A stretch of 64,000 nt of DNA from positions 1,069,501 through 1,133,500 of the forward strand of contig JAHBTU010000001.1 of NCBI GenBank assembly GCA_019638455.1. Reading direction: 5' to 3'. The notes under the pieces were generated by a model. The model searched no databases, was not told the origin of the DNA, and saw nothing but the letters and a program-made list of their open reading frames with translations. Shown here piece by piece: positions 25,632 through 35,500 of the stretch (the stretch's first letter is position 1; each line of letters opens with the position of its first letter). The position numbers and the translations under genes are program-made. Origin of the DNA: Saprospiraceae bacterium (GTDB taxonomy: Bacteria; Bacteroidota; Bacteroidia; Chitinophagales; Saprospiraceae).

Positions 25632-26321
25632 GTGCACATCTCTATCATTATTCCAGTGCTAAACGAGGCCGGACGCATCGGCCCTCTTGTGCGATACTTG
25701 TTGGAGCAAGGCGCTGCGCTGGTTCGCGAAGTGATTGTGGTGGATGCGGGGAGCTCCGACAACACCGTCCAAATCGCTAGGGAGGCAGGTGCCGCGTTAC
25801 TCCATTGCCCGACAAGCAGCAGGGCAGCACAAATGAACACCGGGGCCAGCGCCGCCGCAGGCGATGTGTTGTACTTCATTCACGCAGACACGTTGCCGCC
25901 CCCATCGTTTGCCGACGACATCGCCGAATCCATTCGGCAGGGCTACATCATGGGCTGCTACCGATACAAATTTGACTCGCCACGTTTTTTGTTAAAAATC
26001 AATGCATACTTCAATCGCTTCCAATGGCTGTGGTGCCAAGGCGGCGACAAGACATTTTTTATCAGGAAAGAGGTGTTCCGTCAAATGGGCGGTTACGACG
26101 AGCGACACGTCATCATGGAAGAATATGATTTTTTGCGCCGCGCGATGCCTTTGTACCGATTGCGTATCATTCCGAAGTATGCCATCGTGTCCGCTCGAAA
26201 ATACGAGCGCAACGGCTGGGTGCGCGTACAGTTGACCAACATCGTCACCTTCAACCTGTGGCGACTTGGGGTAGCCCCATCATATTTGAAACGCCTTTAC
26301 AAGTCTATGCTGAAATCCTGA
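25632..26321 (+). CDS. Family 2 glycosyltransferase (TIGR04283-like)
   Basis: The 229-residue GT-A enzyme starts at a GTG. The N-terminus HISIIIPVLNEAGRIGPLV is the typical GT2 start; VDAGSSDNTVQIAR binds the nucleotide and FIHADTLPP carries the DxD-like metal site. The acceptor side shows GGDKTFFIRKEVFRQMGGYDE and MEEYDFLRRA (probable catalytic Asp/Glu). Overall layout and length fit the TIGR04283 group of small glycosyltransferases. No membrane helix. The substrate is unknown. It is followed by the DUF547 gene after 71 bases. Confidence 0.88.
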   Translation: MHISIIIPVLNEAGRIGPLVRYLLEQGAALVREVIVVDAGSSDNTVQIAREAGAALLHCPTSSRAAQMNTGASAAAGDVLYFIHADTLPPPSFADDIAESIRQGYIMGCYRYKFDSPRFLLKINAYFNRFQWLWCQGGDKTFFIRKEVFRQMGGYDERHVIMEEYDFLRRAMPLYRLRIIPKYAIVSARKYERNGWVRVQLTNIVTFNLWRLGVAPSYLKRLYKSMLKS

Positions 26322-26392
26322 TTTTTTTGGGGGAGACAATCCGTTATCGAGAATTTTGCGTACATGGTAAGACAACAGTTCAAAATCAATTT

Positions 26393-27169
26393 ATGAGAAA
26401 AACGCTCCCTGTTTCCCTCGCCCTGCTTTCTGCCCTGCTGCTTTGGTTCACTTGCTCCAACTGCCGCGCCATCAGACGCAACACGGATTCTAAGCCCATC
26501 AGCCATGACACATGGAACACATTGCTCAACAAACACGTCAGCGCGGAAGGTTGGGTTGACTATAAAGGCTTTGTTCGTGATAGCAACGAACTCAATCGCT
26601 ACCTGAAGGCACTGGAAAGCGCCCACCCCAACGACAAAAATTGGTCGAGAAACGAGCAGATGGCTTACTGGCTCAACGCTTACAACGCCTATACCATCCA
26701 GCTCATCGTGCGTCACTACCCCGTTGCCAGCATCAAGGACATCAAAAAAGGGGTCGCGTTCGTCAATTCGGTCTGGGATATCAAATTCATTCAAATTCAA
26801 GGCTTTACCTACGATTTGAACAATATCGAGCACAACATCCTGCGACCCGTGTTCAAAGATGCTCGCATCCACGCAGCCATCAACTGTGCTTCCTACTCTT
26901 GCCCCAAGCTCTTGAACGAAGCCTATACAGCCGAGAAACTCGACAACCAACTCGATGCCGCCATGCGCACCTTCATCAACGACCCGCTGCGCAACCGAAT
27001 CACGGCGGAACAGGCCGAAATCTCGGAGATTTTCAAGTGGTTCAAAGGCGATTTTGAGCGCGACGGCACGCTCCGCGATTTTTTGAACAAATACGCCGAC
27101 ACAAAAATCACGACCGCCACACGTATCACCCACATTGACTATGATTGGGCTTTGAACGAGGCTAAGTGA
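26393..27169 (+). CDS. DUF547 domain-containing exported protein
   Basis: The 258-residue protein starts best at the ATG at 26393, giving a signal peptide with hydrophobic LPVSLALLSALLLWFTCS; the Cys near residue 19-22 could be a lipid site. Residues about 90-200 show DUF547 landmarks: QMAYWLNAYNAYTIQLIV, FTYDLNNIEHNILRP, and the Cys/His-containing RIHAAINCASYSCPKL. The family is related in fold to papain-like or glutaredoxin-adjacent proteins but its activity is unknown to me. It converges with the asparaginase gene with three bases between stop codons. Confidence 0.9.
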   Translation: MRKTLPVSLALLSALLLWFTCSNCRAIRRNTDSKPISHDTWNTLLNKHVSAEGWVDYKGFVRDSNELNRYLKALESAHPNDKNWSRNEQMAYWLNAYNAYTIQLIVRHYPVASIKDIKKGVAFVNSVWDIKFIQIQGFTYDLNNIEHNILRPVFKDARIHAAINCASYSCPKLLNEAYTAEKLDNQLDAAMRTFINDPLRNRITAEQAEISEIFKWFKGDFERDGTLRDFLNKYADTKITTATRITHIDYDWALNEAK

Positions 27170-27172
27170 ATC

Positions 27173-28159
27173 TCAGCCCCGCAGCAGATGACCCGCTTCC
27201 ATCACTTTGTTTTCGCCCTGCTGATAAAGCACATAATTGAACCCTTTATGTATGGAGAACGCTCCATGCCTGCCTTTTTTGTCAATGGCGACAAATCCGA
27301 CCTGTGCATCCTTGACCAGACTGGCATGCTTGCGGGCAATGCGCTTGACGGCAGTCTCCACCGCCTTTTGAGGATGCGCACCGCGCCGCATTTCTTCCAC
27401 CACGAGAAAGCTGCCCAACGTTCGCAACACTAGCTCGCCCAGCCCAGTAGCGGCTGCGCCGCCCACCTCGTTGTCCACAAACATGCCCGCACCAATGATG
27501 GGGCTATCCCCCACCCTTCCGTGCATTTTGAAAGCCAGGCCGCTCGTGGTGCAAGCGCCCGCAATGCGTCGTTGCTTGTCGAGCGCCACCATGCCGATGG
27601 TGTCGTGACGCTCGATGTTGATGACTGGCTTGTATTCCGATTTGACTTTCCATGCCTCCCATGCTTGGCGTGCTGAGTCGGTCAGGAGATTTTCTTTTTT
27701 GAAGCCTTCTTGTAGCGCGAACTGCAACGCCCCTTCGCCGGAGAGCATGACGTGCGGTGTTTTTTCCATCACCCTTCGCGCCACACTGATAGGGTGCATG
27801 ATGTGTTGGAGAAAGTTGACCGAGCCTGCGTTGCCAAATTCATCCATGATGCACGCATCAAGCGTCACGTTGCCGTCCCGGTCGGGCAGGCCGCCATAGC
27901 CCACGCTGCTATCCTCAGGGTCTGCCTCCGGCACCCTCGCGCCAGCTTCCACGGCATCGAGCGCGCGCCCCCCCTTCGAGAGCACCTCCCATGCAGCAGC
28001 CGTGGCCTTTGTGTTCGGCCCCCACGTTGCTATGACCACTGGCAAGACATCTGCATTTAAAAGGTCTATGTTCGGGACGATTCTTTCCCAAAAACTGGCG
28101 CTTCCGGCGGCCAAGCCTCCCCAAAGTGTGTGTTGAAGAAATTTGCGTCGAGTGTTCAT
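27173..28159 (-). CDS. N4-(beta-N-acetylglucosaminyl)-L-asparaginase family, Tat-exported
   Basis: The 328-residue Ntn-hydrolase starts best at the ATG at 28159, which exposes a Tat-type signal (NTRRKFLQHTLWGGLAAGSA). The precursor should cut itself before Thr187 in RHDTIGMVALD, which becomes the nucleophile. SSVGYGGLPDRDGNVTLDA and the MHGRVGDSPIIGAG substrate-site segment match glycosylasparaginases better than plain isoaspartyl peptidases. The likely reaction is release of asparagine-linked GlcNAc from glycopeptides in the periplasm; isoaspartyl peptidase activity is an alternative. The 17 extra upstream codons lack coding character. Confidence 0.92.
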   Translation of the reverse strand: MNTRRKFLQHTLWGGLAAGSASFWERIVPNIDLLNADVLPVVIATWGPNTKATAAAWEVLSKGGRALDAVEAGARVPEADPEDSSVGYGGLPDRDGNVTLDACIMDEFGNAGSVNFLQHIMHPISVARRVMEKTPHVMLSGEGALQFALQEGFKKENLLTDSARQAWEAWKVKSEYKPVINIERHDTIGMVALDKQRRIAGACTTSGLAFKMHGRVGDSPIIGAGMFVDNEVGGAAATGLGELVLRTLGSFLVVEEMRRGAHPQKAVETAVKRIARKHASLVKDAQVGFVAIDKKGRHGAFSIHKGFNYVLYQQGENKVMEAGHLLRG

Positions 28160-28220
28160 GTGTTGAGTGTAGTTTGAAAAAACGATTCTTCGGCTTACTT
28201 TTGGCGGCAAAATACGCGCT

Positions 28221-28619
28221 ATGATTCAACGTCCCTCTACCAGCATCCTTTTTCTATCGGCTTTTGCACTCATGTTTGCCTGCAATCGAAAAAACACAAG
28301 CACCGATGCTCCAAGCGTTTGGAACAAGGTCAAAATTGATTTTTCGAGAATTGACGAAAATGGCCTCGCAGGCCCTCCCGATGGCAAGGTGGCCGTGAAC
28401 TATGAATTTTGTATCCCAGCGGAGGAAAAATTGTTGAGCGAGGTAAAAAAAATTGATTCGAGCATACAACCGTACAAAGGTAGCAAAGGACGGGTGGGCT
28501 GCCAATCAAATCAATGGCTGCTCATAGGCTCCACTCATCAGAAAAACCACCGCCGAGTGATTTACGAACTCGCCAAACTGCCCTATGTGCAGCAAATCCA
28601 CGAGACTTATTTTGAATGA
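28221..28619 (+). CDS. Small lipoprotein, unknown function
   Basis: The 132-residue protein has a lipoprotein signal (LFLSAFALMFAC, Cys near residue 21). The mature part holds a small alpha/beta pattern (KVAVNYEFCIPAEEKLLSEV, CQSNQWLLIGSTH, VIYELAKLPYVQQIHETYF) that could be a ferredoxin-like fold. Three further Cys-free strands end the protein. Its stop codon overlaps the start of the CDF transporter gene (ATGA), indicating translational coupling. I do not recognise a named family; a metal-related role would be inferred only from the coupling. Confidence 0.75.
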   Translation: MIQRPSTSILFLSAFALMFACNRKNTSTDAPSVWNKVKIDFSRIDENGLAGPPDGKVAVNYEFCIPAEEKLLSEVKKIDSSIQPYKGSKGRVGCQSNQWLLIGSTHQKNHRRVIYELAKLPYVQQIHETYFE

Positions 28620-29617
28620 TGGACGCCCCGACATCAAAACCCATCACCGTCCGCACGCAGCAATGGGTGGTCGTGGCATCGGTCGTGCTTTTTGCATTGA
28701 AGATGTTGGCTTATTGGCTCACCAACTCCGTGGCGGTCTTGACCGACGCGCTTGAAAGCACCGTCAATGTCGTGACGGGATTCACGAGCCTCTACAGTTT
28801 GCGCATCGCCACACGACCGCGCGACGACAATCATCCCTACGGCCATGGGAAGGTGGAACTGGTGTCAGCCTCGTTTGAAGGCATCTTGATTTTGATAGCT
28901 GGTTTGCTGATTGTCTATGAATCCATCACCAACCTTGTGCATCCGCATCCGGTGCGACAGTTGGACATGGGGATTCTGATAATCGGTATCACGGCTGCTG
29001 CCAATTATTGGTTGGGGGCTTGGTGTATTCGCGTCGGCAAAAAAAACCTCTCCGTAGCATTGGAAGCAAGCGGCAAACATTTACAATCGGACACATGGAC
29101 GACGCTTGGCATTGTGGCAGGTTTGCTGCTGTTGCGTTTCACGGGCATCGGCTGGATAGACAGTGCCGTGGCCATCATATTCGCCATTCTCATTCTGGTG
29201 GAAGGCTCGAAAATTATCCGTCAAACCATCGCGGGCATCACAGATGAGGCAGACATGGAGTTGCTCAAACAACTTATTGTTTTGCTCAACCTACACAAAC
29301 AGTCTGCTTGGATAGACCTGCACAACCTCCGAACCATCAAGTATGGCTCCGTGCTACATTTGGACTGTCACTTGACCGTGCCATGGTATTTCAACGTGAA
29401 TCAAGCGCACAAGGAAATAGACGCTCTGAACAACCTCATCGCGCAGCACTTTCCCCATTCTTTGGAAATGTTTGTTCATACGGACGGCTGTGTGCCGCCT
29501 CGTTCGTGTCAAGTTTGCCCAATTGCCGATTGCGAAGTGAGAAAAGCACCGTTCAAAGAACGCTTGGAATGGACTTTGGAGAATGTGACCTCCAATAAAA
29601 AACACAGCGCAGATTAA
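28616..29617 (+). CDS. Cation diffusion facilitator (CDF) family transporter
   Basis: The 333-residue inner-membrane protein exports divalent metals such as zinc, cobalt, iron or manganese using the proton gradient. Six helices are visible. Metal-site features are ALTDALES (helix II; D-x-x-x-S rather than the more usual second acidic residue), NHPYGHGKVE (the conserved His-rich loop) and GKHLQSDTWTT (helix V His-x3-Asp). The cytoplasmic C-terminal domain (from about residue 210) is followed by an unusual tail with CVPPRSCQVCPIADC, a four-Cys motif not typical of CDF proteins. It is translationally coupled to the upstream small lipoprotein. A terminator lies at 29636-29656. Confidence 0.93.
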   Translation: MMDAPTSKPITVRTQQWVVVASVVLFALKMLAYWLTNSVAVLTDALESTVNVVTGFTSLYSLRIATRPRDDNHPYGHGKVELVSASFEGILILIAGLLIVYESITNLVHPHPVRQLDMGILIIGITAAANYWLGAWCIRVGKKNLSVALEASGKHLQSDTWTTLGIVAGLLLLRFTGIGWIDSAVAIIFAILILVEGSKIIRQTIAGITDEADMELLKQLIVLLNLHKQSAWIDLHNLRTIKYGSVLHLDCHLTVPWYFNVNQAHKEIDALNNLIAQHFPHSLEMFVHTDGCVPPRSCQVCPIADCEVRKAPFKERLEWTLENVTSNKKHSAD

Positions 29618-29635
29618 ATTTGATAAAAAAAACAC

Positions 29636-29656
29636 GGCAGCTGACTGCCATTTTTT
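29636..29656 (+). terminator. Intrinsic terminator after CDF gene
   Basis: Stem GGCAG/CTGCC with CTGA loop (29636-29649) followed by ATTTTTTC and preceded by an A-run. The stem is short but the flanks fit a terminator 19 bases after the stop. Confidence 0.6.
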
Positions 29657-29700
29657 CAGCTCCGATGTTTTAATGCCCGAACTTTTTTTCTATAACAAAA

Positions 29701-30165
29701 ATGGCTGACAAGAAAAAACCGAACAACGATGAAGCGTTTGTCAACCCAATTGACAAAGACAAGGTAGCCGAAAACCCAGGGCTGCTTCCCTATGCACACA
29801 CGATGGGAGGCGCGGTCATACGTCCAGAAGACAAAGGCCAGATTCGAGGCAATGCGATGACCGCCATGTACGACCAGACCGACCGCCAAATGGAACAGCT
29901 TCGCCAACAAATGGAGACTTTGGTCAAACAGGCCAAATCACTGGATAATCGGATGAAAGTTTCTGAGGTCATCTATCAAGCAGACGTGCCGTTCCAGCCC
30001 GTTATTCACCACATCTACCACTTATACCGACGCAAGACAGACGGAGCCAATGTCTTATCCATGATAGCCCCTTCGGAATGGGGCCGCAAAATACCTTACG
30101 AATACCTCGCCACCGTCCGCCTGCTGGGCGACCATACTTGGGAGGTTCTTGAAGGAGAAGTGTGA
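29701..30165 (+). CDS. DUF2452 domain-containing protein
   Basis: The 154-residue cytoplasmic protein matches DUF2452: NPGLLPYAHTMGGAVIRPED near residue 30, a coiled region (QTDRQMEQLRQQMETLVKQA), then PFQPVIHHIYHLYRR and SMIAPSEWGR. The function is unknown. It precedes the ACP phosphodiesterase gene by 31 bases in the same direction, suggesting co-transcription. Confidence 0.9.
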   Translation: MADKKKPNNDEAFVNPIDKDKVAENPGLLPYAHTMGGAVIRPEDKGQIRGNAMTAMYDQTDRQMEQLRQQMETLVKQAKSLDNRMKVSEVIYQADVPFQPVIHHIYHLYRRKTDGANVLSMIAPSEWGRKIPYEYLATVRLLGDHTWEVLEGEV

Positions 30166-30196
30166 CCATCCACCCATCAACATCACCCGACATTGA

Positions 30197-30775
30197 ATGA
30201 ATCACCTCGCGCACTGCTTTCTTTCATTCGGCAATGAGGATTTGTTGCTCGGCAACTTCATCGGAGACTTCGTGAAGGGCAGTGCTTGGAAACACTATCC
30301 CGAAACGGTGCAGCGCGGTATCCTGCTGCACCGAGCCATTGATGCGTTTACCGACACTCATCCCGCCACCTCAAAAAGCAAAGCGCTCATTCGCCCGGTG
30401 GCAGGCCGCTATGCCTCGCCAGTCGTGGACGTGCTGTACGACCACTTGCTGGCTACGCATTGGGAACAATATGCGACAGAGCCATTTGAGGCCTTCGCAG
30501 CAAAAACCTACAAACAGTTGAACAAGCGTTCAGGAGAAATGCCAGCGGTGTTGCAAGCGCGGCTGCCTCAAATGCTGGCTGGAAAGTTCCTGCACGGCTA
30601 CACGCAGCGAACGGGCGTGGAATGGGTATTGTCCCGACTTAGCCACCGCATGGTGGGTGGCATGGATAGTACAACCTTGTCTCAACTTTTTTTCAGCCAA
30701 ATAGATGCTTTTTCGAGTGATTTTAGGGCTTTTTTCCCTGATTTGTTGGAGATGGCGAAGGGATATTCCGTCTAA
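30197..30775 (+). CDS. Acyl carrier protein phosphodiesterase (AcpH/DUF479)
   Basis: The 192-residue helical protein begins with the AcpH signature MNHLAHCFLSFGNEDLLLGN and has FIGDFVKG, HRAIDAFTDTHP and VVDVLYDHLLATHW, whose His and Asp residues form the HD-type metal site. It removes the phosphopantetheine arm from acyl carrier protein in the cytoplasm, although activity in Bacteroidota homologues is not proven. Length is normal. Dispersed repeat copy 2 follows it. Confidence 0.9.
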   Translation: MNHLAHCFLSFGNEDLLLGNFIGDFVKGSAWKHYPETVQRGILLHRAIDAFTDTHPATSKSKALIRPVAGRYASPVVDVLYDHLLATHWEQYATEPFEAFAAKTYKQLNKRSGEMPAVLQARLPQMLAGKFLHGYTQRTGVEWVLSRLSHRMVGGMDSTTLSQLFFSQIDAFSSDFRAFFPDLLEMAKGYSV

Positions 30776-31086
30776 ATACTCCACTGCTGTAAGAGTTATA
30801 CCCAGATTAAAGAGGATTTGAACCTGCCGGTTGGCAAGGCAGGGATTTCCTTGATTGATTTGCATGATTTCCAAAGGATTGCGAGCACCGTTCGTTCAAA
30901 ACCACCTTGTCAGACCCTGTACTCAGGGGCTTGCCCAGCCAAGTGAAGCGGACGGGGCTGATTTGCGTTGGCTATATTAGGAGTCATTAGGGGTCGGCAA
31001 TCATGTAATCTGTTTATTCTGTCTTTCCCGATTTTGATACCTCCATTTTCATGCGTCTGCCCTGGGGTGAGGGCGGGGATAAAAAA
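30776..31086. other. Intergenic region with dispersed repeat copy 2
   Basis: About 310 bases without a gene. The 174-bp repeat occupies 30797-30970; the rest, up to the terminator at 31087, shows no promoter or frame that I can support. Confidence 0.7.
30797..30970 (+). repeat. Dispersed 174-bp repeat, copy 2
   Basis: Ungapped match to 25430-25603, same orientation, about 96 percent identical. It starts 22 bases after the ACP phosphodiesterase gene. The strong 26-bp hairpin next to copy 1 is absent here. Confidence 0.9.
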
Positions 31087-31115
31087 ACGGCGCATCGGAA
31101 AACCCGTTGCGCCGT
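31087..31115 (-). terminator. Intrinsic terminator for the small basic protein gene
   Basis: Arms ACGGCGCA (31087-31094) and TGCGCCGT (31108-31115) with an inner CGG/CCG pairing. On the minus strand it is followed by TTTTTTT; on the plus strand by a T-run at 31121. It lies 28 bases past the stop of the gene at 31144. Confidence 0.8.
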
Positions 31116-31143
31116 TGCAATTTTTTATGGCCGAAAATGTGTG

Positions 31144-31287
31144 TTATTCTTCTTCTGAATCGTAGCCCCTCAGGCGATACTTTGTTTTTTCGATTGGTTT
31201 GAGTTTTTTCTTCTTGTGGTCTTGAAATTGGATGTCGCGGTCGTCCGTGCGGCGAAGGTCTTTTTTACTCTTTTCCCAGTGTCTCAT
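31144..31287 (-). CDS. Small basic/acidic-tailed protein, 47 residues
   Basis: The most likely start is the ATG at 31287, giving a 47-residue protein that begins MRHWEKSKKDLRRTDDRD, is very rich in Lys and Arg, and ends YRLRGYDSEEE. The longer frame from 31422 adds residues without matching character. A strong terminator directly downstream supports a real short gene. The charge pattern would suit a nucleic-acid or ribosome contact, which is inference only. Confidence 0.6.
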   Translation of the reverse strand: MRHWEKSKKDLRRTDDRDIQFQDHKKKKLKPIEKTKYRLRGYDSEEE

Positions 31288-31474
31288 GGCAAAAGTATTT
31301 TGGTTTGAGCCTTCCAATGCTTTAGCAAAAAGGGTTTTACGGAAGGCTGATGTGAATAAAGGTGAATGACGTAAGTTCTGCGAAAGCCGAAATTGGAAGA
31401 GTAAAACATCCGTTGCTTTCACATTACAGGTACAAAAATAACCCTCATTCCCGAATTGTCAAGAGGAAAGACTG

Positions 31475-32431
31475 TTAATTTTTTTTGCGGCGCAATGATG
31501 CCACCACGCCTACCAACAAGAAAAACCCAATAATACCCAACGACCATCCAATCGGAATATGCATCTTTACCGGGATAAGGAGCATTTTGATGCCGATGAA
31601 AAACAGGATAGCGATGAGGCTGTAACGCAGGTATTCAAAGCGGTCGAGCACGTTGGCCAGCACAAAATATAGCGAGCGCAGGCCTAAAATGGCGAATATA
31701 TTGGACGAGAAAACCAAAAACGGGTCGGTGGTGATGGAGAACACCGCTGGCACCGAGTCGAAAGCGAAGAGGATGTCGGTCGTTTCGATGACCATTAGCG
31801 CGACAAACATCGGTGTGACGGCACGACGACCATTTTCAATAGTGAAAAAATTTCCGCCATCATAATGCGAACTGACAGGGTAAAACCTTCGGATAAGCCG
31901 CACCACCGTGCGCTTGTTCACATCCGGCTCTTCGTGGTGAGCACGCAACATCTTGAAGGCAGAGTAAATCAGCAACGCTCCAAAGGCATAGAACAGCCAA
32001 GTGAAATTTTGAACCAAGGCCACGCCAACACCAATTAAAATGCCGCGAAAAACCAATACCCCCAAGATGCCCCAAAACAAAATACGGTGTTGATATTTTT
32101 TTGGCACGCGGAACTGGGCAAACACCAAGGCCATGACGAACAGGTTGTCAATGCTCAAGGATTCTTCCAATAAGTAGCCCGTGAAGAATTTCAAGGCTGC
32201 CTCGGCACCGCCCATTTTTTCATAAGCATTGCCGAGATTCCACCAATGGTTTTCGTAAGCGAAGTAAACAAAAACATTGAAAACCAATGCTAACCCTATC
32301 CAGCCCATCGTCATAAAAATCGCTTCTTTCGCAGAAGGTGCATGGGCTTTTTTATTAAAAACGCCGAGGTCAAAAGCCATCAGCAACAAAACGAAGGCAA
32401 TAAAAACTATCCAGACGACTGGGCTTATCAT
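31475..32431 (-). CDS. TerC family integral membrane protein (Alx-like)
   Basis: The 318-residue protein starts best at the ATG at 32431 (MISPVVWIVFIAFVLLLMAFDLGVF); the 84 upstream codons of the longer frame are not coding-like. About eight hydrophobic helices are visible. TerC landmarks are ESLSIDNLFVMALVF and ETTDILFAFDSVPAVFSIT, whose Asp and Glu residues probably coordinate a metal ion. The family includes tellurite-resistance TerC and the Alx/manganese exporters; a manganese or calcium role is likely from family knowledge. Divergent from the subtilase gene. Confidence 0.93.
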   Translation of the reverse strand: MISPVVWIVFIAFVLLLMAFDLGVFNKKAHAPSAKEAIFMTMGWIGLALVFNVFVYFAYENHWWNLGNAYEKMGGAEAALKFFTGYLLEESLSIDNLFVMALVFAQFRVPKKYQHRILFWGILGVLVFRGILIGVGVALVQNFTWLFYAFGALLIYSAFKMLRAHHEEPDVNKRTVVRLIRRFYPVSSHYDGGNFFTIENGRRAVTPMFVALMVIETTDILFAFDSVPAVFSITTDPFLVFSSNIFAILGLRSLYFVLANVLDRFEYLRYSLIAILFFIGIKMLLIPVKMHIPIGWSLGIIGFFLLVGVVASLRRKKN

Positions 32432-32518
32432 AAAATGCGGTTGAAGGAGATTTGATGGATTTTGGCAAACAAAGTTTTTGAATGTCCGCGCAAAGTTCGC
32501 CGTTTGTGCAAACAATCC

Positions 32519-32526
32519 TACATTTG
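32519..32526 (+). promoter_or_regulatory. Candidate -7 box for subtilase gene
   Basis: TACATTTG matches TAnnTTTG, 63 bases upstream of the start codon at 32590. A TTTG lies 12 bases upstream of it, closer than standard -33 spacing. Confidence 0.4.
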
Positions 32527-32589
32527 GGACGCAAGCAACTTTGAAAGACACAATAATCCTTTTGTTGAACAAAAACTGCCTTCTCAAAC

Positions 32590-35500
32590 ATGGAAAAACT
32601 TTACGCGCTGCTGCTCTCGTTCTTTTTGGTTTCCCCCCTTTTTCCCCAGACCAGCCAACCTGTTTTTTTTGAATCGGGAGCAATTCTCTTTCCCGACAAT
32701 TTTGGTGAGGAACGACGAAACCCCTCCGTGTCGGCCAGCGAAATTGTCAATGGCCATTACGCCCGGTATGTTCAATGCACACAAATACCTACCGCTTCCG
32801 AGCGTGCTTTACTGGAAGCCGAGGGTGTTCAATTCATTGACTATGTGCGTTTTGGCGCTTATCTGGTGTTGCTCCCACAACATTTTGAGATAGGAAAACT
32901 GGAAACAATACACGCTCGCAGCATCATGCCCGTGCAGAGCACTTGGAAAATCGCCCGCAACTTGCGCGAGCAGCCCTACGGCGAATGGGCGCTGCATGGC
33001 GACTGGCTCGACGTGAACTTGCAGGTTTATCCGCACATCAGTATCCCGCAAGGTGCCGAGTGGTGTGTGCGACAAGGCATGACTATCCTGCTTGAAGGCA
33101 ATCAGAATGGCTTTTTGCAGGTACGGTTGTTGAAGGAGCACATTAAGACGGTGGCTGCGCTCCCGTGGGTGCGCGGGATGGAACTGGTGCCGCCTCCTTC
33201 TGAACCCGACGATACGCGCGGGCGCTCCTTGCACCGTTCCAATGGTCTTGATAGCGACCACGCGCTGGGAAAAAAGTACAATGGAGAAGGGGTCAGCATT
33301 CTTGTCCGCGACGATGGCCCCATCGGCCCGCACATAGATTTTCAAGGACGCTTGTTCAATATCACTGAACCGGGTAGCAACGGCAACCACGGCGACGGGG
33401 TGGGTGGCATATTCGCGGGTGCGGGCAATCTTAATCCTACGATGAAAGGAATGGCTGCGGGCGCTACGGTGTATGCCATCCGTTACACACCCGAATTTCA
33501 AGACCAAACCCTGCCGTTGCATCTGAATCAGAATGTGACCATCACGAACACCTCTTATTCAAATGGCTGCAACGCCGGCTACACGCTTGCCGCGCAAACC
33601 GTTGACAAACAGATTTTTGAAAATCCCACCTTGATGCACGTCTTTTCGGCGGGCAACTCCAACAATATTTCCACGTGCACAAGCTACGGGGCTGGCAACC
33701 AATGGGGCAACATCACTGGTGGCCACAAAATGGCAAAGAATGCCATCGCTACGGCCAATTTATTCGCCGATGCCTCGCTCGAAATCAGCTCCAGTCGAGG
33801 CCCGGCTCACGACGGCCGGTTGAAACCTGATATTTCAGCCAATGGCCAATTGCAAGAGTCAACCGACCACAATCATACCTACATGACGTTTGGCGGCACC
33901 TCAGGAGCAGCACCGGGCATCGCGGGGTGCCTTGCTCAATTGACCCATGCATACAAAAGCCTGAATGGTGGCCAAGAGCCAGAGGCCGCATTGTTGAAAA
34001 CCGCCATCCTGAACACCGCCAACGACTTGGGCAATGTTGGCCCCGATTTCAAATTTGGCTGGGGGCACGTCAATGCCGCGCGAGCCTTGCACCTGCTTGA
34101 AGAAGAACGCTACCTGCACGGTCAGACCGACCAAGGACAGCAGCAGTCATTCTCGCTGCAAATACCCGCCAACGTCCGTCAAGTGCGCATCATGGCCTAT
34201 TGGGCCGACCCTCCCGCAGCCACAAACGCCGCCGTGGCGCTGCTCAACGACCTTGATTTGAGCGTGGTCGCGCCTACTGGCAATATCCATCTGCCGTGGA
34301 AACTCGACCCTACGCCCGTTCCATTCTACCTCGACCAGCCTGCCACACAAGGCCGAGACTCGCTCAACAACACCGAACAAGTGTCCATTGACAACCCGCT
34401 GCCCGGCACCTATAGCGTGCGCATTGTTGGCACCGAAGTCCCTTTTGGGCCGCAGCGTTTTGTGTTGGCGTGGGAGTTCCTGACCGATGACATCCGTATT
34501 ACATATCCCACTGGGGGCGAGGCATTTGTGCCGGGCGAAATAGAGCGCATCCATTGGGATGCCTTTGGCGAACACGGCGTTTTCTCCTTGCGCTATTCGA
34601 CCGATAATGGATTTAGCTGGAAGCAAATCGCCGACGTGCCGGGCAACCTGCGGATGTTTGACTGGGAGGTGCCAAACATCGTTAACGGTAAAATCAAATT
34701 GCTGATTCAAAGAGGTCTTGTGAGCCATGTCACTGAGTTTCCCTTGACTATAGCCCCTCTTGCGTCGGACATCCAAATTGAAAAGGTGTGTCCAGACTCA
34801 ATGGTGGTGAAATGGACACCCGCGAACGACACCTTGTCGAGCCAGATTTATTTGTTGGGCAATAAATACATGGAAATTGTAGGAAGCACTGCCTCCAATA
34901 CCTTCACCATCCCGCTTCAAAACGGTGGCAAGGAGCAATGGGTATCGGTCAGGGCTATTGGGAGCAATGGGCTGGTTGGGCGCCGCGCCACTGCTGTGGG
35001 GTGGCCCGGCGAGTTGAAAAACTGTGTGCAGCCCAATGACCTTGCAGTTCGATTTATCGAGTCGCCTTCTGGTGGGCGAGAGATACGCTGTGCCCCTTTT
35101 GTGATCCCGGTGACGGTATTATTGAAAAACGAAGGCTCCAACCCTGTCGTGGGCGCAACGCTTCATTATCAGGCAAACAACAAATTGCCCATTTCGCAAA
35201 ACGTGCCCAACATATCGCCGGGTCAAATCTTGTTGTTTAGTTTTCAAACCCCTCTTTTGATTGCGGAAAATGGCGATATTGATTTGAAAGTGTGGTCAAC
35301 TTACGCGCTTGAGAATGCTTTTTTCAACGACACCTTGCGAATGTCTTTCCAGGCAGCTGCAAACCCGCTCAACAATTACTTCACCGAGGGATTCCAAGAT
35401 TTCAACTTTCCTCCTTTTGGCTGGCGCGTCATCAATCCCGACGGCAATTTCACATGGACGAGGACGAGCCAAAACGTGACAGGCTCCAATGGCTTTCCTA

